A stretch of 64,000 nt of DNA from JAMDEO01 sp963775295 (GTDB taxonomy: Bacteria; Actinomycetota; Thermoleophilia; RBG-16-64-13): contig CAVZIK010000006.1 in NCBI GenBank assembly GCA_963775295.1, positions 1,860,001 to 1,924,000 of the forward strand, in the 5' to 3' direction. Below the pieces are notes generated by a model that saw nothing but the letters and a program-made list of their open reading frames with translations, made no database searches and was not told the DNA's origin. How positions within the stretch are numbered: the stretch's first letter is position 1; every line of letters starts with the position of its first letter. Shown here piece after piece: positions 35,463 through 43,557 of this stretch. Both the position numbers and the translations under genes were made by a program.

Positions 35463-36860
35463 ATGGGGGCTTCTACGGCCGGTAGCGCAATCACCGCCAT
35501 GGATAGGATCATTGCCAATATTCTGGAAGCGGAGTTTGAGGCAGTTGATCGAGAAACGCTGCAGAATGCCAAGGATCGTATCATCGACACGGTGGGCTGC
35601 CTCATCGGCGGTGCCGGCGACCCCAGCAATCCCGAACTCGTCAGACTCATCCTGGACTTTGGGGGCAAGCCGGAAGCGACGATCTTCATGTACGGCGGCA
35701 AAGTCCCCGCCTCCCATGCCGCTATGGTCAACTGCATCCTCTGCCGTTCCTTCGACTTCGAACCCGTAAGTCCGGTGGTGGAAGACCACATCGCCCCGGG
35801 TCACGTGTCCGGCACGACCGTTATGACCGCCCTCACTCTGGGTGAGGCTGTCGGCGCCGGCGGCCGCGAAATAATCACGGCCATGCTGTTGGGAGACGAT
35901 CTGGCGGCGCGCTTGCTCAACACGTGCGAGTTCACTCTCACGCTGGGCTGGGATGGAAACGGTACGGCCAACGCCTTGGGGGCCACGGCCATCGCCGGGC
36001 GTCTCATGGGGCTGAACGAGAAGCAGCTGAGGAATGCGTTCGGATTGGTGCTGAGCCAGCTGAGCGGCAGCGCGCAGAACATCACGGAATCGACTTCAGC
36101 CTTTAAGCTGCCCCTCGGTCTGGCCGCCCGCAACGCCATCTTTTCCACGGAACTCGCCGCCGCCGGCTGGACCGCTCCGAAAGACGCGCTACTGGGACAA
36201 TTCGGCTACTACGACCTATTCACGAGCGGTATCCGCAACGAAGAGCTCTTGACCAAGGACCTGGGCAAGAGGTTCTGGGGCGACAGGACCTTCAAGCCTT
36301 ACCCGTGCTGCCGCGGCACACATGGGCCCATAGACTGCGCCCTCGACATTGTGAACAACCACGGCGTCGATCCCGACAGTATCGACGGGGTAATGCTGTA
36401 CTTGCCGGAAGGGGGACTGAACGGTGTCTTGGGCCAGCCCTGGGAGATCGGCGACTTTCCCCACGGCAACGCCATCTTCAGCTTCCGTTTCACCGTGGCC
36501 ACCGCTCTGCTGAGAGGTAGCGTGAAGCCGGAGCACTTCACCGAGGAGGCGATCCGCGATCTCAAGCTCGCCGAACTCATCGCAAAGATCGAATTTGCCG
36601 ACCTTCCGCCGGGAAAGACTGGCTTCGTCCTGAGGGTCCGCACGAAGGAAGGCGGCGAATACGAGGCCCAGAGCCAGATTCCCCGGGGGGACATTGCGGG
36701 CAATCCCTTGTCTCGCGATGAGCTGCTGGCAAAGTTCTGGGGGAACGTCGAATTTGCGCAGAAACATAAGAGGAGCGACGCGGAGGCGTTACTCCAGCTC
36801 CTGGAAGACCTAGAAGGGCAAGACGACATCAGCGAGGTAACGCGGCTACTGGTCCCATAG
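35463..36860 (+). CDS. MmgE/PrpD-family protein
   Basis: 465 aa from ATG 35463, the usual family length. MmgE/PrpD elements: RIIDTVGCLIGGAG, ASHAAMVNCILCRSFDFEP, GHVSGTTVMTALTLGEAVGA, ALGATAIAGRLMGLNEKQLRNAFG and KPYPCCRGTHGPIDCALDI. Known members include 2-methylcitrate dehydratase, cis-aconitate decarboxylase and iminodisuccinate epimerase, so the general chemistry is lyase/hydratase or epimerase on a di- or tricarboxylate. No other methylcitrate-cycle gene (prpB, prpC) is near, so a classical propionate role is not supported. Likely acts on the organic acid imported by the nearby TRAP system (inference). Confidence 0.85.
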   Translation: MGASTAGSAITAMDRIIANILEAEFEAVDRETLQNAKDRIIDTVGCLIGGAGDPSNPELVRLILDFGGKPEATIFMYGGKVPASHAAMVNCILCRSFDFEPVSPVVEDHIAPGHVSGTTVMTALTLGEAVGAGGREIITAMLLGDDLAARLLNTCEFTLTLGWDGNGTANALGATAIAGRLMGLNEKQLRNAFGLVLSQLSGSAQNITESTSAFKLPLGLAARNAIFSTELAAAGWTAPKDALLGQFGYYDLFTSGIRNEELLTKDLGKRFWGDRTFKPYPCCRGTHGPIDCALDIVNNHGVDPDSIDGVMLYLPEGGLNGVLGQPWEIGDFPHGNAIFSFRFTVATALLRGSVKPEHFTEEAIRDLKLAELIAKIEFADLPPGKTGFVLRVRTKEGGEYEAQSQIPRGDIAGNPLSRDELLAKFWGNVEFAQKHKRSDAEALLQLLEDLEGQDDISEVTRLLVP

Positions 36861-36908
36861 TTTTCGGCACGAGCAGCACAACTGGACAGAGAGGGGGGTC
36901 TTCGTCGG

Positions 36909-39032
36909 ATGTCACCGCTTGTGAGCAGTTATCTCGGCATCCCTGGCTACGTGTTGTTCTGGGTTCTTTTCGCGGTGGCAATGGGACTCTTCATTCAGAG
37001 GGTCGTTCTTCTGATCCGTCTCCTCAGACTTGGTAGACCGGAGAAACGCTTCGATCACTTGCGCCAACGCGTTGGCGGCATGCTGGCGATACCCTTCTCA
37101 CAGACAAGCAACTTGAGGCACGTGTCTGTGCGGGACTTGGCCCCGCTGGGACACGCTTTGATGTTCTGGGGGCTGGGCATCTTCGCTCTCGGATATGTCG
37201 TGTTCCTCGGCCTGGGAGCCGGTCTCGGCCTATTCCCGATCATGAGCGGCAGCGCCTTTGAGAGGATCTTCTTCTCGATTATGGAGATCGTGGGGATATT
37301 CATCCTCCTCGCGATCATCGGGGTCATCATAAAGCGGTACGTAGTCAGACCAGCCCGGCTGGAGAGGAAAGAGACCACGAGCGAGAAGGTGATTCAACCC
37401 ATACTTCTCGGGGTCATCATGGCCGTAGTGGTGCTGCACTATCTTCTTGAGGGCTTCGGCTATGCCGCGGGTGGCATCCAGCATGCCTGGCCACCGATCG
37501 GCATGGCTATTGCCGACTCCCTCAGGCACGCTGGCATTGCTTCACACAGCCTGACGACTGTATTCAAGAGCCTCTGGTGGCTCAATTGGCTGATACTGCT
37601 CAGCGCAATCGTCTACACACCCCGCTCCAAACACCTCCACCCTCTCTTTATCTTCCCAAACATGGCCTTCAGGAATCTGGCCTCCAAAGGGACCCTGCGG
37701 CTGGTGGATCTGAACGACACCACCACGATCAGAAGGGCGGAGACCCGGGATCTCACTTGGAAACAACTGCTGGACTCCTTCGCGTGCACGTGGTGCGGCC
37801 GCTGCCATATCGCGTGCCCGGCCCAGGCCAGCGGCAAGCCACTCTCCCCAAGGGAGTTGGTCTTAGGCACAAAAGAGCATTTGCTGAAGGTGGGCCCGCC
37901 GCTGCTCAAAACAGGGACCGCGAAAGAGCGGGCTCAAAACGAGGCATCCGGCACCGACAGCGGCGACGCTCAGCAGTCGGCGGCGCCTACGCCCTTCGTT
38001 GGAAGCGTCATCACGGAAGAGGCCGTCTGGGCCTGCACAACCTGTCGAGCCTGCCAGGAAGTCTGTCCTTCTTACAACGAGCAGATGAATACCATAGTCG
38101 ATCTCAGGCGGCATCTCCAGATGGTCACCACGACCGAGACGGCCAGAGAGACATTGAAGAATCTCAGAGTGAGGGGCCACCCTTGGCGCGGGACGACATA
38201 TGCCCGCACGGACTGGGCCGAGGGGCTTGGTGTCAAGGTAGTCGGCGAAGACGACCAGGTAGACATTCTTTACTGGGTGGGTTGCACGCAGGCCCTGGAG
38301 GATCGCAGCCTCAAAGTCGCGCAGGCCATTGCCTTTCTCATGAAGAAGGCTGGCATCAATTTTGGGATCCTCGGTGAAGAGGAGATGTGTTGCGGTGATC
38401 CCGCACGCCGTCTGGGGGCGGAACACATCTTCCAGATGATGGCCGTAAACAATATCCAGCTTCTCAACAGCTATAACGTCAAGAAGATCGTGACGGCTTG
38501 TCCTCATTGCTACAACACCTTGAAGAACGAGTATCCCGAGTTCGGAGGTCACTTCGAAGTCGTCCATCACACCGAGATGCTTGCCGGCCTGGTGCGAGAC
38601 GGCAGGCTGGCAATGGGGGATGCCGTCAAAGAGACCGTCACCTATCAGGATCCTTGTTATCTCGGCCGCTACAACGACCTGTATCAGCCGGCCCGGCAGT
38701 TGTTGCAACATATGCCCGGGAAGACCTTGGTGGAAATGGAGAAGAACCGGGCGGACGCCTTCTGCTGCGGAGGCGGGGGGGGGCGGATGTGGCTTGAGGA
38801 AAGTGCGGGCACCAGGATCAACGCGCTCCGCCTGACTCAAGCGATGAGCACCGGGGCAAACGTGGTGGCCACCGCCTGCCCCTACTGTCTGCAGATGCTC
38901 GAAGACGCCGCCAGGGGCGAGGACGCAGGCGAATCGGTGGCCGTCAAAGATGTTGCGGAGATACTCGCTGACGCTGTGCTGGTCAGTCCGACGCTCCAAT
39001 CCAATCCAGGGCTGGGAGGTGAACTAACCTGA
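36909..39032 (+). CDS. ETF:menaquinone oxidoreductase-type membrane Fe-S protein (HdrDE-like, EMO)
   Basis: 707 aa from ATG 36909. The N-terminal part has about five membrane helices of NarI-type cytochrome b character (GHALMFWGLGIFALGYVVF with a His, another His region near 190-200). Two [4Fe-4S] motifs follow (CTWCGRCHIACP near 294; CTTCRACQEVCP near 376), then two CCG domains (MCCGDPARRLGAEH; FCCGGGGGRMW). This is the fused HdrE-HdrD architecture of the EMO proteins that take electrons from EtfAB to menaquinone, as described in syntrophic fatty-acid oxidisers. The etfBA pair across the divergent promoter is the likely donor. Confidence 0.85.
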   Translation: MSPLVSSYLGIPGYVLFWVLFAVAMGLFIQRVVLLIRLLRLGRPEKRFDHLRQRVGGMLAIPFSQTSNLRHVSVRDLAPLGHALMFWGLGIFALGYVVFLGLGAGLGLFPIMSGSAFERIFFSIMEIVGIFILLAIIGVIIKRYVVRPARLERKETTSEKVIQPILLGVIMAVVVLHYLLEGFGYAAGGIQHAWPPIGMAIADSLRHAGIASHSLTTVFKSLWWLNWLILLSAIVYTPRSKHLHPLFIFPNMAFRNLASKGTLRLVDLNDTTTIRRAETRDLTWKQLLDSFACTWCGRCHIACPAQASGKPLSPRELVLGTKEHLLKVGPPLLKTGTAKERAQNEASGTDSGDAQQSAAPTPFVGSVITEEAVWACTTCRACQEVCPSYNEQMNTIVDLRRHLQMVTTTETARETLKNLRVRGHPWRGTTYARTDWAEGLGVKVVGEDDQVDILYWVGCTQALEDRSLKVAQAIAFLMKKAGINFGILGEEEMCCGDPARRLGAEHIFQMMAVNNIQLLNSYNVKKIVTACPHCYNTLKNEYPEFGGHFEVVHHTEMLAGLVRDGRLAMGDAVKETVTYQDPCYLGRYNDLYQPARQLLQHMPGKTLVEMEKNRADAFCCGGGGGRMWLEESAGTRINALRLTQAMSTGANVVATACPYCLQMLEDAARGEDAGESVAVKDVAEILADAVLVSPTLQSNPGLGGELT

Positions 39033-39186
39033 GCCGCCGTTCACTCCGGGTGGGAGCGTCCGCCAAGAGGAGCTTTGGTCAACATTGAAAGGAGGGATAT
39101 AGGTCATCTTCCTGAGTGCAGAGGCTGGTGTGGTAACAGATGGCGAAGAAATGGTCTTACAACATGAAGCGATGGGGGGCTTGACC

Positions 39187-40320
39187 GTGAAAAAGCTGCT
39201 ATTTGCATTACTTGCGCTGGTGATGATCGGTGGTCTAATGATGGCTGGTTGTGGGGGGACGGCAACAACGGCCACGACTTCGGCGGTAACTACGTCCGCC
39301 CCTACGGCAGTATCAACGGCTGATACTTCCACAGCATCGACCGACAGTACAACGGCAACAACCGTGGCCATGGCCGCCAAACCCGACTTCTATTTGAGAT
39401 GGGCGCAGTTTGCGACGGCCGTTCTGCCGGATAGCCAACCTCAGATCAAGATGGCCGAGAACGTTTTTAACCGCACCAACGGACGGTGCAAGATCGAGCT
39501 GTTCTGGAGCGATTCCCTGGTTCCCATGTTTGACTCCATGGATGCCGTGAGACAGGGTTCCGCGGAGATGGCCACCTTCCCCTTCGGCCCCTTTGGCGGT
39601 CTCGACCCCAGGTTTACATCTTCGGAAATGCCTCTCTTCTACAACACGATAGAAGCCATGGTCGAAGCGCAGTCAGCCCTGATGCCGGCCTACAGCAGCG
39701 TGTTCGAAGAGAAGTTCAATCAGAAATGTATCCAGGTCAGGTCCATCAACCCACTCGGAATCGGGTCAGCGAAGAAGCCCGTCAAGACCCTCGCTGACTG
39801 GAAGGGTCTCCTGACCCAGACAATCTCTCCCGCGATGGGCCCGTTGGTACAGAAGCTGGGTGGGGTTGGCGCACCCGCCTCCCCCCTCGACGTATATGAG
39901 TTGCTCCAAAAAGGCACGGTGGATGCAACGGTCCAGTCGCTCGGCAAGTTCGTAGAGGCTAAGCTCTGGGAGGTCTGTAAGTATTACACCGACTGCATGT
40001 TCATCTCCGCCTCAGCGGCAACGACTGTGAACTTGGATGTATGGAACAAGATGCCTAAGGATATTCAGGACATCATCCAGGAAGAGGCAAAAATTGCCCA
40101 GGATGAGATCCAGCGTCTCACCGTAGAGACATTCTACTCGTATACCAAGGAACTCGAAGCAAACATGGAGGTCTACCACCTACCGGCGGCAGAACGCGCG
40201 GTATGGCAGGCCCAGCTCAAACCGCTTGTTGACGGCATGATGGCCGCAATGGGAGATTTCGCGGCGACTGTGCAAAAGACGGCTGACGACGCCAACGCAA
40301 AGTATCCGTATCCTTACTAG
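39187..40320 (+). CDS. dctP: TRAP transporter substrate-binding lipoprotein (DctP family)
   Basis: About 377 aa if started at GTG 39187, preceded by GGGGGG at good spacing; ATG 39172 is an alternative. Signal peptide VKKLLFALLALVMIGG with lipobox MMAGC, then a Thr/Ser/Ala linker of about 45 residues and a DctP-type binding domain (YLRWAQFATAVLPDS, DSMDAVRQGSAEMATFPFG, ASPLDVYELLQKGTVDA). TRAP binding proteins capture organic acids for sodium-driven uptake. The ligand-contact arginine typical of DctP may correspond to R in IQVRSINPLG; the ligand itself is unknown. A stable hairpin follows the gene before dctQ. Confidence 0.85.
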   Translation: MKKLLFALLALVMIGGLMMAGCGGTATTATTSAVTTSAPTAVSTADTSTASTDSTTATTVAMAAKPDFYLRWAQFATAVLPDSQPQIKMAENVFNRTNGRCKIELFWSDSLVPMFDSMDAVRQGSAEMATFPFGPFGGLDPRFTSSEMPLFYNTIEAMVEAQSALMPAYSSVFEEKFNQKCIQVRSINPLGIGSAKKPVKTLADWKGLLTQTISPAMGPLVQKLGGVGAPASPLDVYELLQKGTVDATVQSLGKFVEAKLWEVCKYYTDCMFISASAATTVNLDVWNKMPKDIQDIIQEEAKIAQDEIQRLTVETFYSYTKELEANMEVYHLPAAERAVWQAQLKPLVDGMMAAMGDFAATVQKTADDANAKYPYPY

Positions 40321-40384
40321 CAAGAGGCGCTTAAGAGGCACCGTATTAGCATAGGTTAACCAACACGTAAGTGTAGTAGCCGAG

Positions 40385-40430
40385 CGCCAATAGGAAAGGA
40401 GGTAGTAGAAATACCTCCTTCCTATTGGCG
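40385..40430 (+). promoter_or_regulatory. Stable intercistronic hairpin between dctP and dctQ
   Basis: CGCCAATAGGAAAGGAGGTA (40385-40404) pairs with TACCTCCTTCCTATTGGCG (40412-40430) with a single bulged A and a 7-nt loop. No T-tract follows. Such structures after a binding-protein gene usually protect the upstream mRNA and lower expression of the permease genes. The left arm includes an AGGAGG sequence that is sequestered in the stem. Confidence 0.7.
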
Positions 40431-40470
40431 GAAGAGATGTATAAGCTGGACGAGAGAAACGGTTGCTGTC

Positions 40471-41025
40471 ATGAAGATAGGTAGGTTTCTTGATAAGACA
40501 ATTGACATATTGAGCAGAGGCGCTCTGCTCATCGGTGGATTGCTACTCATGGCCATGGCCATCGCCGTCACTTACGGCGTGTTAGCGCGTTACGCGTTTC
40601 ATCGTCCGTCGATCTACGCCATGGATCTCACAAAGATTCTGATGATACCAGCGCTAGTGCTGTCCGTCTCTTATGTGCAAAAGTACAAACGGCACCTTCA
40701 AGTGGACTTCATCTCGTCACGTTTGCCCGAGAAGGTTCGGCTCGTAGTGCTTGATTTGATCGTGCCGCTCTTCGCCCTTTTTGTCGGGTTCATTCTGGTA
40801 TGGAAGGGATGGGAAGCCATGGCCTACTCCTTCTCTATTCACGAAACAAGCTTTTCGACATGGGCTGAACCGTTGTGGCCGGTGAAGCTGTCCATTCCCA
40901 TAGGCTATGGGCTTTTGTGCATCGTAATAGTGGGGCAACTCGTACAAGTCGTCGCTCAATTGTTCGGTTACAGGAGGATTTCGCCGGGAGGTTCTGAAGT
41001 GACGGTAGAGAGCGAGCGGGTGTAG
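40471..41025 (+). CDS. dctQ: TRAP transporter small membrane subunit (DctQ)
   Basis: 184 aa from ATG 40471 with four hydrophobic helices (about 17-40, 52-72, 88-110, 130-155), the DctQ layout. It carries LMAMAIAVTYGVLARYAFHRPSIYAMDL near the first two helices. DctQ pairs with DctM to form the membrane part of a tripartite ATP-independent transporter. It overlaps none but is only 3 bp from dctM. Base composition is less GC-rich than in the upstream catabolic genes. Confidence 0.88.
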   Translation: MKIGRFLDKTIDILSRGALLIGGLLLMAMAIAVTYGVLARYAFHRPSIYAMDLTKILMIPALVLSVSYVQKYKRHLQVDFISSRLPEKVRLVVLDLIVPLFALFVGFILVWKGWEAMAYSFSIHETSFSTWAEPLWPVKLSIPIGYGLLCIVIVGQLVQVVAQLFGYRRISPGGSEVTVESERV

Positions 41026-41028
41026 GCG

Positions 41029-42324
41029 ATGGACTACGTACCCGGATTGATATGTCTCGGCGTCATGATCGTTATGATGCTGATGGGCGTGCCCATCGCC
41101 TTCAGCATGCTGATCCCCGCTCTCCTTGTCGGGCTGTTCACGTATGGCCCGCCGGTCATGGACCTGTTGGGGAGAACTACCTTTTCCTTCCTCTTCAGGG
41201 ACCAGCTGGCGCCCCTGCCGCTGTTCTTCCTGCTGGCCTGCATCATCGCGGAGACGGACGTAGGCGATGAGCTATTCGGGGCCGCCAGCAAGTGGCTGTC
41301 CCGGGTACCGGGCGGGCTGGTGGCCGCCAGTATCATCGGCGAGGGCGCTATGGGCGCGATAATGGGCCACAGCGGCGGCGTTATCATCACGGTGGGCAAA
41401 GTCGCGGTACCACAGTACGAGAAACATGGATACGACCGAGGGTACGCGCTGGGAGCGTTGGTCTGCGGCGGCGTTCTCGGCCCGCTGATCCCACCCAGCA
41501 CCACGATGATAGTCCTCACCCTCTTCGCGGAGGTCTCCCTAGGCAAGCTGTTCATCGGCGGCATTATTCCCGGCTTGCTCCTGGTCGTCATGCTGTCCGG
41601 AACGGCTGTGTTCCTGGCCGTGCGGAATCCCAAGTTGGGGCCTCCCGCCGGCAGGTATACCTGGAGAGAGAAGTTCCGTTCCCTCAAGAGGCTCTGGATT
41701 GTTGGATTGATAATATTCAGCATACTCGGGGTCATCTATTTGGGAATAGCGTCAACAACTGAGGCCGCAGGCTTCGGATGTGTGGCGGCTCTGCTGGTTG
41801 CCGTGTTCGCCTATCGGTTCCGTTTTCGGCATTTACGGAGAGCGGTCTTTGAGGCTGCGCTCGTTACCGGGATGCTGATTCTGGTCATCATCGGAGCTTC
41901 CTTCTTCACCTACGTCGTAGGCAGCGGCGGACTGGGTAAGTCGATAGCTTCGCTCGTAGTCAATTCTGGGATGTCACCCATAGGGTTCATCGTTCTGCTC
42001 AACATTATGTATCTTTTCCTTGGTTGTATCATGGATACAATGACCATACTGCTGCTAACACTGCCAATATTCGTGCCTGTAGTTACCGCGTTAGGTTTTG
42101 ACATGGTATGGTTTGGTGTAATGATAGTGGTTAATATGCAAATAGGGCTTATAACACCACCGCTTGGACTAGATCTGTATATCATGCGAAACACGTTCGG
42201 GATACCGCTGGGAGAACTTCTGCGAGGGGTAAGGCCGTTCATCATTGTCCTGCTTGTTTTCCTGGCCCTGCTGGTCGCTTTCCCGCAGATCGTCACCTGG
42301 CTTCCGAACCTGATGTCGGGTTAG
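41029..42324 (+). CDS. dctM: TRAP transporter large membrane subunit (DctM)
   Basis: 431 aa from ATG 41029 with about twelve hydrophobic segments. Family motifs: MGVPIAFSMLIPALLVG, AAGFGCVAALLVAV, IPPSTTMIVL and the C-terminal NMQIGLITPPLGLDLYIMRNTFG. It is the transport channel that couples substrate movement to the Na+ gradient. It is the last gene of the operon. The 3' part of the gene (about 41990-42200) is much richer in A+T than the rest. Confidence 0.92.
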   Translation: MDYVPGLICLGVMIVMMLMGVPIAFSMLIPALLVGLFTYGPPVMDLLGRTTFSFLFRDQLAPLPLFFLLACIIAETDVGDELFGAASKWLSRVPGGLVAASIIGEGAMGAIMGHSGGVIITVGKVAVPQYEKHGYDRGYALGALVCGGVLGPLIPPSTTMIVLTLFAEVSLGKLFIGGIIPGLLLVVMLSGTAVFLAVRNPKLGPPAGRYTWREKFRSLKRLWIVGLIIFSILGVIYLGIASTTEAAGFGCVAALLVAVFAYRFRFRHLRRAVFEAALVTGMLILVIIGASFFTYVVGSGGLGKSIASLVVNSGMSPIGFIVLLNIMYLFLGCIMDTMTILLLTLPIFVPVVTALGFDMVWFGVMIVVNMQIGLITPPLGLDLYIMRNTFGIPLGELLRGVRPFIIVLLVFLALLVAFPQIVTWLPNLMSG

Positions 42325-42496
42325 GTGGAGGCTTGGTATCTACCAAGCATTCGGTCGGCGCACAGACGGACAATTGCGCACCGGCTCCCTCTGGATTGGA
42401 AGAAGCGCCGTATCCAGGGGGAGCCGGTTGTCTGGAGCGGCCTGGGCGGGCCGGGGGCCCGCAGCGTAGGAGGCCGCTTCCGGCAGCATCACGTTC

Positions 42497-43396
42497 TCAG
42501 TCTTCGCCCCCCACCAGGAGCAGCGGCGTCACCTTCACCATGTGGATGATGCTCTCGGTCAAGCTGCCGAAGATGGTTCTATTGAGCCTGCTCTTTCCCC
42601 GGGTGGCCATGACGAGTAGCTGGGTTGGGTGGTCCTTGAGATAGTTGATGATGCTCTCAGCGGGCTCCCTCGAGGACAGGACCTCGGTCCGCACGTGGAG
42701 ACCGGAGGCCCTGATCGGCTCGGCGAGGGCCTCCAGATACGCCTTCATCTTTTCGCGTTGGGCGCCGAGATCGTCCACCACCGGCATCATGATTTCCGGG
42801 CCTTCCATCACGTGGAGCAGCACGAGTTCGCTGCCGCTCTCGGCGCCCCTCTGCTTGAGGATCTCCACGGCATGAGGAATTGCCGCTCCGGACTTCTCTG
42901 TGCCGCTGAGAGGGACCACCAGGGGCCGTTTGGGCAGCACGTCAGCCAGGACCTCCTCACGGAGCTCGATGGGCACCAGCCAGACCGGCACCTTTGAGGC
43001 GTGGACGACCTTGTTGGCCACCCCGCCGAGATCCCAGTCCTTCACCCCGGAGCTGCCGCGCGTCGACATCATAACCAAGTCGATGTTGTTCTCGTCGATG
43101 TACTTGAGGATCTCCTCGGCGGGATAGCCCACCACGACATGTCCTCGCGCCAAAATGCACTGGGCGGTGGCGTCTCTGTCGTACTTGCTTCTGACGGCCT
43201 CAGCCCTGGCGCATAGTACCTCGGCCTTCTGCTCCATATACGCCCGGCGCATAGGCAGTTGGGCTTCCTGGTCGGGGCTGCACACGTGCAACAGATCTAT
43301 GTCCACGTGCATTCTCCCGGAGACTTCTTGAGCATAATCGAAGACCACTTCGGCTAGCTCCGAGCCGTCCAGAAGAACCACCATCTTCTTGTACAT
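42497..43396 (-). CDS. Tandem universal stress protein (two UspA domains)
   Basis: 299 aa from ATG 43396, preceded by GAGGAGG. Two UspA domains: first from MVVLLDGSELAE to DLVMMSTRGSSGVKDWDLGGVANKVV, second from PLVVPLSGTEKSGAAIP to LLVMATRGKSRLNRTIFGSLTESII. The ATP-binding G2xG9G(S/T)-like tails are present in the first (TRGSSG-DLGGVAN) and modified in the second (TRGKSRLNRTIFGS). Tandem Usp proteins respond to stress or energy state; the role here is unspecified. It lies 160 bp downstream of the dnaE2 stop on the same strand, with its own strong ribosome-binding site. Confidence 0.85.
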   Translation of the reverse strand: MYKKMVVLLDGSELAEVVFDYAQEVSGRMHVDIDLLHVCSPDQEAQLPMRRAYMEQKAEVLCARAEAVRSKYDRDATAQCILARGHVVVGYPAEEILKYIDENNIDLVMMSTRGSSGVKDWDLGGVANKVVHASKVPVWLVPIELREEVLADVLPKRPLVVPLSGTEKSGAAIPHAVEILKQRGAESGSELVLLHVMEGPEIMMPVVDDLGAQREKMKAYLEALAEPIRASGLHVRTEVLSSREPAESIINYLKDHPTQLLVMATRGKSRLNRTIFGSLTESIIHMVKVTPLLLVGGED

Positions 43397-43557
43397 GCTT
43401 GTACCTCCTCGGTGCAAGGACTGTTGGAGATAACCATACCCCCGGCTCAGCGTAGTAGCAATGCGGAGAGACCCGTTCGGGTGCCCGAAGCAGCCAGCCG
43501 GGCAACCGTCCGTTGCGAGGGGTGATGACAGACGGGGTAAGCGAGACCGGGTAGAAG

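Noticed and set aside
35463..36860. 2-methylcitrate dehydratase (PrpD) of a propionate pathway
   Set aside because: No prpB, prpC or acnD-like gene is nearby and the flanking genes point to another substrate, so only the MmgE/PrpD family is assigned.
37863..38999. 378-codon minus-strand frame
   Set aside because: Antisense to the HdrDE-like EMO gene, whose cysteine motifs are clearly on the plus strand.
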